The position numbers and the translations under genes are program-made. DNA of 64,000 nt. It comes from Bacteroidota bacterium (lineage in GTDB: Bacteria; Bacteroidota; Bacteroidia; Chitinophagales; Chitinophagaceae). Of this stretch, positions 63,813 through 64,000 are shown in pieces. The notes beneath the pieces were generated by a model. That model made no database searches. It saw nothing but the letters and a program-made list of their open reading frames with translations, and was not told the origin of the DNA. Numbering within the stretch: the first letter of the stretch is position 1; the number at the start of each line of letters is the position of its first letter. The stretch spans positions 1 to 64,000 of the forward strand of contig JAFDXP010000061.1 of the NCBI GenBank assembly GCA_018267875.1, in the 5' to 3' direction.

Positions 63813-64000
63813 ATGGGGGCTTTTGAAGTTAGAGGCGGACATTCCTTGAAAGGGACAATTACACCACAAGGCGCAAAAAATGAAGCGTTACAAGTGTTGT
63901 GTGCTGCACTGCTTACAGATGAGCGTGTTACCTACACCAATGTGCCTGATATCTTGGATGTAAATACCCTCATCGAATTGCTGGCTGACATGGGCGTAAA
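63813..64000 (+). CDS. murA: UDP-N-acetylglucosamine 1-carboxyvinyltransferase, 5' part
   Basis: The first 62 codons are in the window, starting at ATG 63813; the gene continues past the right edge. FEVRGGHSLKGTITPQGAKNEALQ has the conserved Lys22-Asn23 pair of MurA, and VLCAALLTDERV continues the family pattern. MurA transfers enolpyruvate to UDP-GlcNAc in the first committed step of peptidoglycan synthesis. It follows the DUF4290 gene by 6 bases, so both are in one operon. Confidence 0.94.
   Translation, partial: MGAFEVRGGHSLKGTITPQGAKNEALQVLCAALLTDERVTYTNVPDILDVNTLIELLADMGV

Noticed and set aside
1..64000. tRNA, rRNA, insertion sequences, prophage or CRISPR
   Set aside because: Scanning the intergenic gaps showed no tRNA-like TTCGAATCC/cloverleaf, no transposase frame and no repeat-spacer pattern.

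Overview
The window comes from an AT-rich member of the Bacteroidota, most likely an aerobic, Chitinophagales- or Sphingobacteriales-like bacterium. The evidence is several cargo proteins with type IX secretion (T9SS) sorting domains, a PorP/SprF outer-membrane protein, DUF4290 next to murA, an alternative complex III (ACIII) operon joined to a cytochrome oxidase, a 29-residue AURKAIP1/COX24-like protein, and repeated upstream TAnnTTTG motifs, which are the -7 promoter element of this phylum. I saw no tRNA, rRNA, CRISPR array, insertion sequence or prophage.

Region 1-17.9 kb is a cell-surface region. It holds the first 2,503 codons of a giant beta-helix surface protein that runs off the left edge (minus strand), a membrane-bound nucleotide-sugar dehydratase of the WbpM/CapD type, an RNase H-like YkuK protein, a gliding-associated (type B) T9SS protein paired with PorP/SprF, an OmpR-type regulator and a second T9SS cargo. 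Region 18.0-23.5 kb holds a TPR histidine kinase/LytTR regulator pair and a dgt-queA operon. Region 23.6-30.3 kb has a DUF1800/DUF1501 secreted pair, then RNase G, the COX24-like mini-protein, a TPR protein and an HU protein, all on the minus strand. Region 30.6-40.1 kb is mixed housekeeping: heme A synthase, a polytopic patatin, a glycosyltransferase, a lone histidine ammonia-lyase, FKBP, dnaN, a Gfo/Idh/MocA oxidoreductase and DUF4184.

Region 40.3-48.7 kb has a likely operon of an NHL-repeat T9SS protein, two unfamiliar lipoproteins and a class IV aminotransferase, divergent from a second kinase/LytTR pair. Region 48.8-60.5 kb is one respiratory operon, actABCDEF-coxBA, encoding a quinol:electron-acceptor oxidoreductase and the first two subunits of its terminal oxidase. 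Heme A for the oxidase would come from ctaA, 17 kb away. The right end has an SDR protein lacking its catalytic Tyr/Lys, a secreted SGNH hydrolase, and DUF4290 followed by the start of murA.

Most of the window is recognisable chromosome. The items most worth a second look are the hexaheme ActA, the COX24-like mini-gene, the two-module giant protein, the lipoprotein with an internal repeat in its operon, the degenerate SDR, and a probably leaderless mRNA for the Gfo/Idh gene. Start codons were revised wherever the longest open frame began with TTG or extended upstream of a better start.
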